Below are positions 7,932 to 16,464 of a stretch of 64,000 nt of DNA, piece after piece. The DNA is taken from contig CAVWJS010000006.1 in assembly GCA_963755495.1 (NCBI GenBank), positions 1,302,001-1,366,000 of the forward strand, in the 5' to 3' direction. Every line of letters begins with the position of its first letter. Position 1 is the first letter of the stretch. The translations under genes and the position numbers were made by a program. This DNA comes from Bog-473 sp963755495. GTDB lineage: Bacteria > Actinomycetota > Acidimicrobiia > Acidimicrobiales > RAAP-2. The notes beneath the pieces are model-generated. The model was not told where the DNA came from and did not search any database. It saw only the letters and a list, made by a program, of their open reading frames with translations.

Positions 7932-10367
7932 ATGACACAACTACTTCCTCCGTCAATTTTCCGTCTTCACCTAGCTGGCGCTGATACGGAGTTGGCTCGA
8001 CTCGACGCGTACTGGAGAGCCGCCAATTATCTGGCCGTTGGACAGATCTATCTGCTCGACAATGCCTTGGTCCGCGAACCGCTCAAGCCCGAGCACACAA
8101 AGCCACGATTGATCGGCCACTGGGGCACGAGCCCCGGTCTCAACTTCATTTACGCCCACCTCAGCCGAGTCATCACCGAACGCGACACCAATGCGTTGTT
8201 CGTCTGCGGTCCCGGACACGGCGGCCCAGCAGTCGTCGCCAACGCGTGGCTCGAGGGGACCTATTCAGAACTCTACCCTCACATCTCGAGGGACGAAGTC
8301 GGCATGACCCGGCTCTTCCGCCAATTCTCATTTCCGGGGGGAATTCCGAGCCATACCTCACCCGAAACCCCAGGGTCCATTCATGAGGGAGGGGAACTTG
8401 GCTATTCCCTCTCTCATGCGTATGGTGCGGCCTTTGACAATCCGGATCTCATCGTCGCGTGTGTCGTGGGTGATGGGGAAGCCGAAACCGGACCGGCTGC
8501 CACGGGTTGGCACTCGAACAAATTCCTGGACCCGGTCCATGACGGGGCCGTCTTGCCCATTCTGCACCTCAACGGCTACAAGATCGCCGCGCCGGCGCTG
8601 TTGGCAAGGATACCGACTCAAGAACTGCTCTCGCTCTTCTCGGGCTACGGCTATCACCCCGTCATAGTCGAGGGCGGATTTGACGGCGAGGATCCGATGG
8701 AAGTCCACCAGCGCATGGCGGTGGCACTGGACTTCGCCTTCGACGAGATCGCAGATATTCAGCGATCAGCACGAGCTGGTGCTCGGGGCCATGAGCCCAT
8801 TTGGCCCATGGTGATTCTGCGCACGCCGAAGGGCTGGACCGGGCCAAAATTCGTAGACGGGCTAGCCATGGAAGGGACGTTTCGCTCCCATCAGGTACCC
8901 CTCGCAGCAGTGCGGACGAATCCCGCCCACTTGGCCCAACTCGAAGAGTGGTTGCACAGCTATCGTCCGGAAGAGCTGTTCAACCGCCAGGGGCGACCAA
9001 TAGGTGACATCGACGACTTTGTGCCCATCGGTGTTCGTAGAATGAGTGCCAACCCGCACGCCAACGGTGGAACTCAACTCGTTGATCTCGAACTACCGGA
9101 CTTTTGTGACTATGGCGTTGAAGTACCACATCCGGGGACCGTTTTGCGAGAGGCAACGCGGGTGCTCGGAACCTGGATGCGTGATGTCATCGTCCAGAAT
9201 CCCAACAATTTCAGATTATTCGGCCCTGATGAGACCGCATCGAACCGCCTCCAAGACGTATTCGAGGTGACGGATCGGGCCTGGGAGGCAGAGATCAGGC
9301 CAGGTGACGACCACTTGGCGCCCGAGGGTCGTGTTCTCGAAATGCTTTCGGAACACCAGTGCCAAGGCTGGCTTGAAGGATATCTACTGACCGGTCGTCA
9401 TGGCCTTTTCAACTGCTATGAGGCGTTCATCCACATCGTCGATTCCATGCTGAATCAGCACGCGAAGTGGCTCAAAGTCTCCAGTGAAGTGAGCTGGCGC
9501 CCACCCATCGCTTCGTTGAACTATCTGCTGAGCAGTCACGTCTGGCGTCAGGATCATAATGGCTTCTCCCACCAAGATCCCGGGTTTCTCGACCACGTCG
9601 TCACGAAGAAGGCCGCCGTAGCTCGGGTCTACCTTCCTCCGGATACAAATTGCCTTCTTTCTGTGGCCGACCACTGCCTGAGGAGTCGTCAGTACGTGAA
9701 CGTGATCGTGGCCGGAAAACAGCCTCAACATGACTGGCTTGGCATGCAAGAAGCGATCGACCACTGCACAAGAGGCCTGGGAATCTGGTCTTTCGCATCG
9801 AACGACCAAGGTCTGAATCCTGATGTAGTGATGGCCTGCTGCGGTGATGTTCCGACGCTCGAAACCCTGGCCGCGGTCCAGATCCTCAATGAGCGGTTGC
9901 CCGACCTCAAGATACGAGTGGTCAACGTCGTCGACCTTATGCGACTCGAATCGGCCTCAGAACACCCCCATGGTCTCTCCGACTCTGAATTCGACACTGT
10001 GTTCACCACCGATCGGCCGGTCATCTTCGCCTTTCACGGCTACCCAACATTGATCCACCGCCTGACCTATCGGCGAACCAACCATGAGAACTTCCACGTG
10101 CATGGATACCGAGAGGAAGGTACAACCACAACACCGTTCGACATGGTTATGCTCAACGACCTCGATCGCTTCCGCCTCGTTGTCGATGTACTCGATCGAG
10201 TACCAGGGCTCGGCGAACACTGCGCTTCCTTACGCCAAGAGATGATGGACGCTCGGCTCGAGGCCCGCGCCTACACCCGTCGCCATGGAGAAGACCCCCC
10301 ACACATTTCTGAGTGGACCTGGGCTCCACGGGAGGGTGCACAACAACCGACAGCTTCGGGTGGTTGA
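7932..10367 (+). CDS. xfp: Phosphoketolase (xylulose-5-P/fructose-6-P)
   Basis: An 811-aa thiamine-diphosphate enzyme of full family length. GHWGTSPGLNFIYAHL, CGPGHGGPAVVANAWLEGTYSE and GDGEAETGPAATGWHSNKF (ThDP-binding GDG...N region) are diagnostic. It splits xylulose-5-P or fructose-6-P with phosphate into acetyl phosphate plus glyceraldehyde-3-P or erythrose-4-P. The ATG at 7932 has AGGAGG upstream and a DosR-type box at 7880-7893. An acetate kinase to use the acetyl phosphate is not in the window. An FMN split-barrel gene starts 5 bp downstream, so the two are likely co-transcribed. Confidence 0.97.
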   Translation: MTQLLPPSIFRLHLAGADTELARLDAYWRAANYLAVGQIYLLDNALVREPLKPEHTKPRLIGHWGTSPGLNFIYAHLSRVITERDTNALFVCGPGHGGPAVVANAWLEGTYSELYPHISRDEVGMTRLFRQFSFPGGIPSHTSPETPGSIHEGGELGYSLSHAYGAAFDNPDLIVACVVGDGEAETGPAATGWHSNKFLDPVHDGAVLPILHLNGYKIAAPALLARIPTQELLSLFSGYGYHPVIVEGGFDGEDPMEVHQRMAVALDFAFDEIADIQRSARAGARGHEPIWPMVILRTPKGWTGPKFVDGLAMEGTFRSHQVPLAAVRTNPAHLAQLEEWLHSYRPEELFNRQGRPIGDIDDFVPIGVRRMSANPHANGGTQLVDLELPDFCDYGVEVPHPGTVLREATRVLGTWMRDVIVQNPNNFRLFGPDETASNRLQDVFEVTDRAWEAEIRPGDDHLAPEGRVLEMLSEHQCQGWLEGYLLTGRHGLFNCYEAFIHIVDSMLNQHAKWLKVSSEVSWRPPIASLNYLLSSHVWRQDHNGFSHQDPGFLDHVVTKKAAVARVYLPPDTNCLLSVADHCLRSRQYVNVIVAGKQPQHDWLGMQEAIDHCTRGLGIWSFASNDQGLNPDVVMACCGDVPTLETLAAVQILNERLPDLKIRVVNVVDLMRLESASEHPHGLSDSEFDTVFTTDRPVIFAFHGYPTLIHRLTYRRTNHENFHVHGYREEGTTTTPFDMVMLNDLDRFRLVVDVLDRVPGLGEHCASLRQEMMDARLEARAYTRRHGEDPPHISEWTWAPREGAQQPTASGG

Positions 10368-10371
10368 GGCG

Positions 10372-10860
10372 ATGCCACTCGACCAACATGGTTCCGACGT
10401 CATCGACCAAAGCGAGTGTCGAAGACTGTTAGCGCTCGCGGGCGCATCAGGACAAGTAGGGCGGCTAGCGATCAATGGCGAGGGATCGCCCCACGTCATC
10501 CCAGTGAACTTTTCGGTCTGCGACGACCTGATCTTGATCAGGCTAAGGCCAGGCTTCGCGGCCCATCACCTTGACGGGGCAACGGTAACCTTCGAAATCG
10601 ATCACGCTGAGCCGTATTCGAAGACAGGCTGGAGCGTCGAAGTCGAAGGACCAGCGAGGCTGTTGACGTACGAGGAGGTAGCGAGACTCGGGCGCAATAT
10701 CCCGCATCCAATTGTCATGTACCCCGGAGTAAGAGTGTTTTCCATCCGATCCGACAGAACCAGCGGTCGCTCCATTCGTCGCGACCATGAAGGAACGATC
10801 CCTACACCTTCAACCCATTCTCCAGTTCGTGACCACGTCAACGACCAAGACACCCTGTGA
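10372..10860 (+). CDS. Pyridoxamine 5'-phosphate oxidase-like split-barrel protein
   Basis: About 162 aa, start at 10372 with GAGG just upstream, 5 bp after the phosphoketolase stop (longer starts overlap that gene). The pattern ECRRLLALAGASGQVGRLAINGEGSPHVIPVNFSV is the opening of the PNPOx-like FMN/F420 split barrel; WSVEVEGPARLLT is the later strand pair and PHPIVMYPGVRVFSIR the C-terminal strand. It is paralogous to proteins at 11592-12299 and 55694-56131. Members of this fold occur in the mycobacterial DosR regulon (Rv0080). Substrate and cofactor are unknown. Confidence 0.82.
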   Translation: MPLDQHGSDVIDQSECRRLLALAGASGQVGRLAINGEGSPHVIPVNFSVCDDLILIRLRPGFAAHHLDGATVTFEIDHAEPYSKTGWSVEVEGPARLLTYEEVARLGRNIPHPIVMYPGVRVFSIRSDRTSGRSIRRDHEGTIPTPSTHSPVRDHVNDQDTL

Positions 10861-10913
10861 CCCACACCAGACATATCTGAGATGTTGTATCGGGTTTTCG
10901 AAAGGAATAATTC

Positions 10914-11093
10914 ATGGAACTGCAATTGAATGACCTACAAGTGAGAGAGCTTCACAACCTACTGACGCAGGCACTCGGAGAGTTCAGTTCAGAGATCGCT
11001 GACACTGATAATCCTGCGTTTCAAAGGACACTGCGGGATCGACGACAGCAACTACAGACCATTCTGCAGCAAATCGAATCTAAGCAGGTCTGA
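10914..11093 (+). CDS. Small helical protein (59 aa)
   Basis: A short gene with AAAGGA before the ATG at 10914. The product is charged and helical: VRELHNLLTQALGEFSSEIADTDNPAFQRTLRDRR, then a Gln-rich helix. Small proteins with an 'EIADTDNP...' core between two helices are common in actinobacterial genomes, mostly unannotated; I recognise the type but no function. It lies in the phosphoketolase-downstream unit between an FMN split-barrel gene and a coiled-coil gene. No Cys and no membrane segment. Confidence 0.72.
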   Translation: MELQLNDLQVRELHNLLTQALGEFSSEIADTDNPAFQRTLRDRRQQLQTILQQIESKQV

Positions 11094-11176
11094 ACGTCCC
11101 TGCGGGGCGCTCAACTCGACCTCGAAGACCCGTGTCGTACCACGAGTGGTCCCCTACGCTTAGGAAGGAACCGCAA

Positions 11177-11521
11177 ATGTCGAAGGATCTCAAAGCAGCC
11201 GCGCATCCGAGAGGAAGGAATGGTGGCGTTGCAGACGGCCCCATCGAGTCGATCAGCCGTTCTCTCGATGAGTGCCGCGGGCGGATTGACGAGCTTCTCG
11301 TGCAACTGGATCTGGCCAAGCTGGACGTGCGAGACGAAGTTGACCATCAGGTTGCCATTGCAGAGAACGCCTATTTGGCCGCCCGCTCAAAGCTCTCCGA
11401 CGCTCTCATCGACGTTGGCTCGACAATGGAGGAGTTGCAACAAGGACTCGATAAACTTCTCTATGACCTCGGTCGGGCCTACGCCGAGGTAGATGCCGCG
11501 GTGAACAGGGCTTGTGAATAG
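11177..11521 (+). CDS. Predicted coiled-coil protein (114 aa), function unknown
   Basis: The ATG at 11177 is preceded by AGGAAGGA, which decides the start over an upstream ATG at 11132. The protein is almost wholly helical with heptad-like spacing (RIDELLVQLDLAKLDVRDEV..., TMEELQQGLDKLLYDLGRAYAEVDAAV), has no Cys and no membrane span, and is acidic. It resembles short coiled-coil scaffold or adaptor proteins, but I can assign no family. Its neighbours are stress-type small proteins and FMN split-barrel proteins. Confidence 0.72.
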   Translation: MSKDLKAAAHPRGRNGGVADGPIESISRSLDECRGRIDELLVQLDLAKLDVRDEVDHQVAIAENAYLAARSKLSDALIDVGSTMEELQQGLDKLLYDLGRAYAEVDAAVNRACE

Positions 11522-11591
11522 CCCCAGGTCAGTTAGAGAGAAGGACGTTCGGCCCTGTTGGGCACCATCAAAGACGGGTCAAAATGAGCCT

Positions 11592-12299
11592 ATGACAGAT
11601 TTTTCGAATGCTCCAAGTGCAAATCCGACCTCGCCCTCACCAGCGTTGCTCCCCGGTGATCTGGCCCGCCGGATCACGCACCGCCGGGATGAACTCGGAT
11701 TGAGTATCGAGACGTTGGCTTCACGCGCTGGTATCGATCCTGTGTACCTCACATACTTCGAACGAAGTCCGAATGCATCGCTCAGTGCTGGCACTCTGCA
11801 GCTGGTGGCGCTCGCCCTCGAAACGACACCTATCGCACTGATGGGTGGAGAAGTCGATCGGCCGCCTGGGCACGGGCGCGCCGGGCGACACCCCTTCCTG
11901 GAAACACTCACCACGGAGCAGTGCGACACACATTTGTCTGTGGGAGGAGTTGGACGCGTCGTTTTCGTGAGCGAACGAGGTCCCGTGGCGCTGCCCGTGA
12001 ATTTCGAATTTACCGAGGGCCAGATCATATTCAGCACCGACGAATCCAAAGCCGCCGCTATCGAGGGGCAGTTGGTAGGCTTTGAGGTAGATCGTGTCGA
12101 TGAAGCCATGAGCGAAGGTTGGAGTGTGGTAATCACCGGCCGCGCTCGCCGCATAAGTGATCCCAACGAACGTCAACGGCTCGGATCGCTCGACCTCGAA
12201 GCTTGGGCGGGTGGAGATCGACACTCGTTGGTCGGAATCAAGCCAGACGAGCTCACTGGTCGCGTCATCGTCCATCAACCTGTGCTCGATCAAGACTGA
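11592..12299 (+). CDS. XRE-type HTH fused to PNPOx-like split-barrel domain
   Basis: A ~235-aa two-domain protein. Residues ~25-85 form an XRE/Cro helix-turn-helix (LARRITHRRDELGLSIETLASRAGIDPVYLTYFE...), and residues ~115-235 form an FMN/F420-type split barrel (LSVGGVGRVVFVSERGPVALPVNFEF, GWSVVITGRARRI, GIKPDELTGRVI). The fusion suggests a transcription factor sensing a flavin-type cofactor or redox state, or a DNA-targeted oxidoreductase. The start at 11592 (MTDFSN) is chosen because the GTG at 11514 overlaps the previous gene. A possible operator lies just downstream (12348-12376), in front of the CBS gene. Confidence 0.82.
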   Translation: MTDFSNAPSANPTSPSPALLPGDLARRITHRRDELGLSIETLASRAGIDPVYLTYFERSPNASLSAGTLQLVALALETTPIALMGGEVDRPPGHGRAGRHPFLETLTTEQCDTHLSVGGVGRVVFVSERGPVALPVNFEFTEGQIIFSTDESKAAAIEGQLVGFEVDRVDEAMSEGWSVVITGRARRISDPNERQRLGSLDLEAWAGGDRHSLVGIKPDELTGRVIVHQPVLDQD

Positions 12300-12347
12300 A
12301 CCTCACAGCCGAGCCTTCTGCTCTCGGGGAATCTGATGGGGTGACCG

Positions 12348-12376
12348 TCTTCGAAGAGTGATTCCATCTTCGAAGA
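12348..12376. promoter_or_regulatory. Tandem palindromes TCTTCGAAGA x2, candidate operator
   Basis: The perfect 10-bp palindrome TCTTCGAAGA occurs at 12348-12357 and again at 12367-12376, start to start 19 bp (about two helical turns, same face). It lies 65 bp upstream of the CBS-domain gene and just after the HTH-split-barrel gene, whose product is an obvious candidate binder. No DosR-type box precedes the CBS gene. Confidence 0.5.
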
Positions 12377-12441
12377 CCTGATAGAGGACTCACGTAACAA
12401 GGAATCCGATTGCCGTCATTTCTGTGAAAGGAGTGTCTTTA

Positions 12442-12867
12442 ATGCTTGTTAGAGAATGCCTGCGCAAGGCCCCAGTAACGGTGCCTCCAGAATGCACACT
12501 TGAGGAAGCAGCCGGGCTGATGGGGACCCATGAGGTTGGATGCCTGCTCGTGGTGAGCGGGGGTGATCTGTTAGGAATCGTTACTGATCGAGACATCGTG
12601 ATTCGAGCGGTCAGCACAGGTCAGCCCTTGCACACCAGCGTGTCGACGGTAATGTCCGAGAAACCCACGGTGATCCAAGGTTCGGTCGACATTTTCGAGG
12701 CGTTCAAACTCCTCAAAGAGACGGGCGTTCGTCGGCTCCCGGTGCTCGAAGAGAGTGACATTGCTGGAATCATTTCGGTCGATGACTTACTCGTCTTCTT
12801 GGTGCTTGAGCTTGGTGCTGTACTAACCCCAATCGCTGGAGAGATCCTCCGTCTGCAGAGCAATTGA
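12442..12867 (+). CDS. CBS-domain pair protein (Hrp1-like)
   Basis: About 141 aa forming two CBS motifs: residues ~8-58 (APVTVPPECTLEEAAGLMGTHEVGCLLVV...GIVTDRDIVIRAV) and ~72-125 (KPTVIQGSVDIFEAFKLLKETGVRRLPVL...GIISVDDLL). The start at 12442 follows AAAGGAG; the longer GTG start at 12424 would place the ribosome site inside the gene. Stand-alone CBS pairs bind adenosyl ligands such as AMP. Hypoxic response protein 1 of M. tuberculosis (Rv2626c) is of this kind and DosR-controlled. A second CBS protein is at 56446-56883. Confidence 0.88.
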   Translation: MLVRECLRKAPVTVPPECTLEEAAGLMGTHEVGCLLVVSGGDLLGIVTDRDIVIRAVSTGQPLHTSVSTVMSEKPTVIQGSVDIFEAFKLLKETGVRRLPVLEESDIAGIISVDDLLVFLVLELGAVLTPIAGEILRLQSN

Positions 12868-12948
12868 TACCCCTCGTGAGTCACACGATCGACCTCTCCG
12901 CGTCAAGGCACAGTATGTCGCGAGCGCAAATGCCCTCATGACTCCATC

Positions 12949-13161
12949 GTGCCAGGACCACCTCGCCGGCTGCTGATCGAATCGAAAGTAGTCGAAGGCC
13001 GTCCGGCCCCTGCACTGATTGTGGCCTCTCGGGACGCCGAACTCCTCGTGGTGGGCAACCGCGGTCACAGCGAGTTTCTCGGAATACTCCTGGGGTCAGT
13101 GAGTGCGCACGGCGTAACGAACGCACATGGCCCGGTTGTGGTGGTACGGAAGGGCACCTAA
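12949..13161 (+). pseudogene. Universal stress protein remnant (C-terminal half)
   Basis: Only the second half of a USP is present: a strand-helix segment VVEGRPAPALIVASRDAELLVVG followed by the ATP loop VGNRGHSEFLGILLGSVS and a final strand VVVVRK. No IDGS-type N-terminal half can be found in any frame in the ~80 bp between it and the CBS gene, so it is a truncated copy. It is closest in motif to the '...GRPAPAL/L...GHGEF' USPs at 1182 and 47011. A GTG at 12949 could start a short product, but no ribosome site is evident. Confidence 0.65.
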
Positions 13162-13210
13162 CGATCTGCCGATTTTTCGACTCATCCCAAGCGGTATGCA
13201 CATAGACCGC

Positions 13211-15190
13211 TCACGACGGACTGGCACTCTCCGCTGCCTTTTGTGAACCGGCCCCCCCGATCTTCCCCATAAGAGAGACGGTGCGGTCAGGAGCCACTGT
13301 CAGACCCTCACCCCCAGTGGGTTCAGGCCGATGGGCAATCCTGTACACCTCCGAACCGTCCACTGTCTCATTGTCGAGCAACATCTGTACCAACTCGTCG
13401 AGCACGTCTTGGTGCTCCTTTAGCACTCGAATGGCCTGTTGCTCGGCTTCACGGAGCATCCTTGCGACTTCGGAATCAATGGCAGCCTGCGTCTGTTCGG
13501 CAAACGGACGGCTCGAGAAGGCGCTCCCTCCTTCGCCGAGAAACGTCGACCCTCCCGATGGATAGCCCACCGGTCCGATGGTCGACGAGAGACCGAACTC
13601 GCGTACCATCTTGATCGCCAGATCGGTCGCCTTGGCCAGATCGTTTGCGGCTCCTGTCGAGCCCTGACCGAGGACAACAAGCTCACTGGAGCGACCCCCC
13701 AGACACACCGCCAACATGTCATAGAGATAGTCCTCACCGAACAGGTGCCGCTCAACAAGCGGGAGTTGCTCCGTGACACCCAGTGCTTGGCCCGCCGGCA
13801 GGATTGTCACCTTGGCAATGGGATCAGCATGGTCGGAATAGGCAGCAACCAGTGCATGACCCGCCTCGTGAACGGCCACGGCGTGCTTCTCATCGGGGAT
13901 GAGAACGTTCGATCCTTCCCTTCGACCCAGAATGATGCGGTCTCGGGCTTCGTCAAAGTCTGCGGAGGAGAGAATCTCGCGATTGGCGCGTACAGCCACG
14001 ATTGCCGCCTCGTTGACCAGGTTCGCCAGGTCCGCTCCGGAAAAGCCAGGGGTTCCACGGGCCACAACCTCGAGGTTCACACTTTGGTCCAGTCGTTTGC
14101 CCCGAGCATGGACAGCCAAGATGGCCAGGCGCTCGGGCAGGGTCGGAAGGGGAATCGTCACTTGTCGATCGAAACGTCCTGGACGGAGCAGGGCGGGATC
14201 GAGCACCTCAGGCCGATTAGTAGCAGCGAGAACCACGATCCCTGTGGCCGGATCGAAGCCATCCATCTCAGCCAAGAGTTGATTGAGCGTCTGCTCCCGC
14301 TCATCGTTGGAAACAACCACCCCGGTTCCGGCTCGTCGTTGCCCGATTGCATCGATTTCGTCGACAAAGATAATGGCTGGTGCCCGCTTCCGCGCTTCGG
14401 CGAACAAATCACGAACGCGCGCCGCCCCGACTCCGACGAACATCTCTACAAAGCTCGACCCACTCACCGAGAAGAACGGAACTTTTGCCTCACCGGCCAC
14501 CGCCCGGGCCAAAAGTGTCTTGCCGGTACCGGGTGGCCCGACCATCAAAATGCCGCGCGGAGCCATTGCGCCCGCCCGGGCGTAACGCTCGGGCTGTTGC
14601 AAGAAGTCGACCACTTCGCGGATCTCGAGTTTTGCTCCGTCATATCCCGCAACGTCCTCGAACGTGGTGCTGGGGCGTTCCTCGTCGAATACCTTCGCTT
14701 TGGATCGCCCAACGCCGAGGATGCCTTGCATGCGGCCAGCCGCCCCTTTTGAGAGGCGCCACCACAAGTAGCCCAGAATGAGGAAAGGAAGGAGCAAGAT
14801 CAACCAGGTGAGCACCTCAGAGCCAAAGGAGGTCCCGCTCGTATCTGCCGTTATTTGGACACCATTCTTCTGCAACTGCGCCAGGAACGCCTGCCCAGCC
14901 TGAGGCGGAATGGCCGTCGTGTAACTCTTCCCGTTCTTCAAGCTCCCGCTGGCCGAACCACTCGAAGCGATGGTGACGTTTTTCACCTTGTGCCCCGAAA
15001 CGTCGTGGAGAAATTGCGAATAATTGAGCGTGACTTGCTGTTGGCCGCTCGTCGCGGGGAGGACAAGGAAGAGAATCACAAAGATGGCCGTGGCAATGAG
15101 CCAGAGATAGTGGCGCCACGCCGGTGGAGACGGTGGTGCCGTATGGGCGCCATTTTCTCTCGTGGGTGGGGATGTCGCCTGCTTGGTCAT
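13211..15190 (-). CDS. ftsH: ATP-dependent zinc metalloprotease FtsH
   Basis: A 659-aa membrane AAA+ protease. Two membrane spans flank an extracytoplasmic domain (LWLIATAIFVILFLVLP near 30; VLTWLILLLPFLILGYLWW near 130). The AAA module has GPPGTGKT (Walker A), IIFVDEIDAIG (Walker B) and ATNRPEVLDPALLRPGRFDRQ (sensor/Arg fingers). The zinc site HEAGH is near residue 430. It degrades misfolded and regulatory membrane proteins. Whether it is a second FtsH copy in this genome cannot be told. It follows a short membrane gene and an ABC exporter on the same strand; no proper DosR-type box precedes it, only a GGGCC half-site near 15220. Confidence 0.97.
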   Translation of the reverse strand: MTKQATSPPTRENGAHTAPPSPPAWRHYLWLIATAIFVILFLVLPATSGQQQVTLNYSQFLHDVSGHKVKNVTIASSGSASGSLKNGKSYTTAIPPQAGQAFLAQLQKNGVQITADTSGTSFGSEVLTWLILLLPFLILGYLWWRLSKGAAGRMQGILGVGRSKAKVFDEERPSTTFEDVAGYDGAKLEIREVVDFLQQPERYARAGAMAPRGILMVGPPGTGKTLLARAVAGEAKVPFFSVSGSSFVEMFVGVGAARVRDLFAEARKRAPAIIFVDEIDAIGQRRAGTGVVVSNDEREQTLNQLLAEMDGFDPATGIVVLAATNRPEVLDPALLRPGRFDRQVTIPLPTLPERLAILAVHARGKRLDQSVNLEVVARGTPGFSGADLANLVNEAAIVAVRANREILSSADFDEARDRIILGRREGSNVLIPDEKHAVAVHEAGHALVAAYSDHADPIAKVTILPAGQALGVTEQLPLVERHLFGEDYLYDMLAVCLGGRSSELVVLGQGSTGAANDLAKATDLAIKMVREFGLSSTIGPVGYPSGGSTFLGEGGSAFSSRPFAEQTQAAIDSEVARMLREAEQQAIRVLKEHQDVLDELVQMLLDNETVDGSEVYRIAHRPEPTGGEGLTVAPDRTVSLMGKIGGAGSQKAAESASPS

Positions 15191-15300
15191 GGATTATTGC
15201 CTCCAAAGCGATTCTATGAGGGCCAAAGCCGGTGGGGCAGACGCACAGATTCGACCTGCCCTTCCCGTTCAGTGAGCCCGAGGACCTCCAGGAAACTGCA

Positions 15301-15538
15301 TCATCCCCGGGAGAAAGGAGGCGCTGCCTCATCCGGATCGGCGTGCCGCTCGGCCGGTTGAAAGAAATAAACCAAACGCTGCCAGTCGGGCCGGTCATCC
15401 TGCTGCAGGTTCCACCGCCGGATTTGAGTGCACTTCGAGCTCCTGATCTGCTTGGGTCCTCCGAGCGTGCCCGAATCCACACGTCACCAGCAGAGCCATC
15501 GCGCCAACCAACATAATGGCTACGACGGCAGGGCGCAC
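15301..15538 (-). CDS. Putative small membrane protein, possibly frameshifted
   Basis: From a GTG at 15538 (or ATG at 15514) the minus strand encodes one hydrophobic segment, AVVAIMLVGAMALLVTCGF, and a polar tail ARRTQADQELEVH, stopping at 15395. In the next frame down to 15301 the sequence continues with a protein-like stretch, RRWNLQQDDRPDWQRLVYFF then QPAERHADPDEAAP. A single surplus base around 15420-15440 would join them into a ~78-aa one-span protein. No strong ribosome site is seen. It precedes ftsH on the same strand. Family unknown; the rest of 15191-15593 shows nothing else convincing. Confidence 0.35.
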
Positions 15539-15593
15539 CGTGGGATCACGGCACACTCAGAGTGTTTAGTTCGCGCAACGAACAACTGGGGTC

Positions 15594-16457
15594 TCACTCG
15601 GTCCGAGAGATTCCCCGAACGGCCAAGACGAAGAAAAGCAAGGCAAAGACCACGACCACAGCCAATTCAAGTCCAATCGGTAACGTGTAGCCAAACAGTG
15701 TCACATTGGTGGGAAAGCGGGCGCGGGCGATTGGCGACATATCCTGAGCGGCAAAAACGACCTGCCGAAAGGGAGCCACTGCGTAGGTGAGTGGGTTGAG
15801 TCGCGTGATCACAGTGAGCCAGCCCGGCAGGCCATTAAGCGGGAAGAGCGCACCGGACAGGAACAGCATCGGCATGAGCAGCATCTGCATCACGACCTGA
15901 AAGGACTCCATCTTTTGGATTCGGCTAGCCACGAACACCCCGAACGTGGTCATCGCCACGGCCATCAGCACCTCCAGTGCGATCATCTGCACCACGAGCA
16001 AAGGCGTCAGGTGGATGCCCACCAGCGGTGCGAGCACCAGCATGATTGTCCCTTGTGCCGCGGCAACCGTCGCTCCTCCGATTGTCTTCCCGAGAACGAG
16101 AGAGATTCGGCTCACCGGCGCAACCAACATCTCCCGCAAGAAACCGAACTCACGATCCCAAACAATGGAGAGCGCTGAAAACATCGCCGTCATCACGACA
16201 CTCATGGCCACGACTCCGGGATAGACGAACTGGCGGAAGTTGAACCCCCCGGCCGTACCGACCAAGCCGCTCATCCCGTAACCCAGGACGAAAAGAAACA
16301 GAACCGGCTGGATCAGGCCACTCAGTATCCTCGTACGCGTTCGTACATAACGAATTAGCTCGCGTTCCCACACCATTCCGACCACACGAATCTCATCAAA
16401 AACAACGGTGTCTGGACCATTGACCGACTTTGGGATTTCCTCCAACGAAGTTGCCAT
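15594..16457 (-). CDS. ABC-2 type permease (DrrB-like exporter subunit)
   Basis: A ~287-aa membrane protein with about six hydrophobic segments: the first near residues 48-70 (ILSGLIQPVLFLFVLGYGM), then VYPGVVAMSVVMTAMFSAL, a long pair near 125-170, LLMPMLFLSGALFPL and a C-terminal LELAVVVVFALLFFVLAV. This is the ABC-2/DrrB exporter family fold, with the typical 'SIVWDREFGFLREMLVAPVSR' cytoplasmic segment. The ATG at 16457 lies 7 bp after the ATPase stop; longer starts overlap that gene. Substrate unknown (drug, lipid or polysaccharide). Confidence 0.9.
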   Translation of the reverse strand: MATSLEEIPKSVNGPDTVVFDEIRVVGMVWERELIRYVRTRTRILSGLIQPVLFLFVLGYGMSGLVGTAGGFNFRQFVYPGVVAMSVVMTAMFSALSIVWDREFGFLREMLVAPVSRISLVLGKTIGGATVAAAQGTIMLVLAPLVGIHLTPLLVVQMIALEVLMAVAMTTFGVFVASRIQKMESFQVVMQMLLMPMLFLSGALFPLNGLPGWLTVITRLNPLTYAVAPFRQVVFAAQDMSPIARARFPTNVTLFGYTLPIGLELAVVVVFALLFFVLAVRGISRTE

Positions 16458-16464
16458 CTTGGAC

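Noticed and set aside
11135..11156. Palindrome around GTACCACGAGTGGTCC before the coiled-coil gene
   Set aside because: Has only one GGGAC-type half-site and a different symmetry; could be a regulatory site but no second example supports it.
13439..14752. 437-codon open frame on the plus strand
   Set aside because: Lies wholly antisense to ftsH, whose protein is fully conserved; a frame shadow in high-GC DNA.
15219..15232. GGGCCAAAGCCGGT upstream of ftsH
   Set aside because: Only one good half-site; fails the right half of the consensus.
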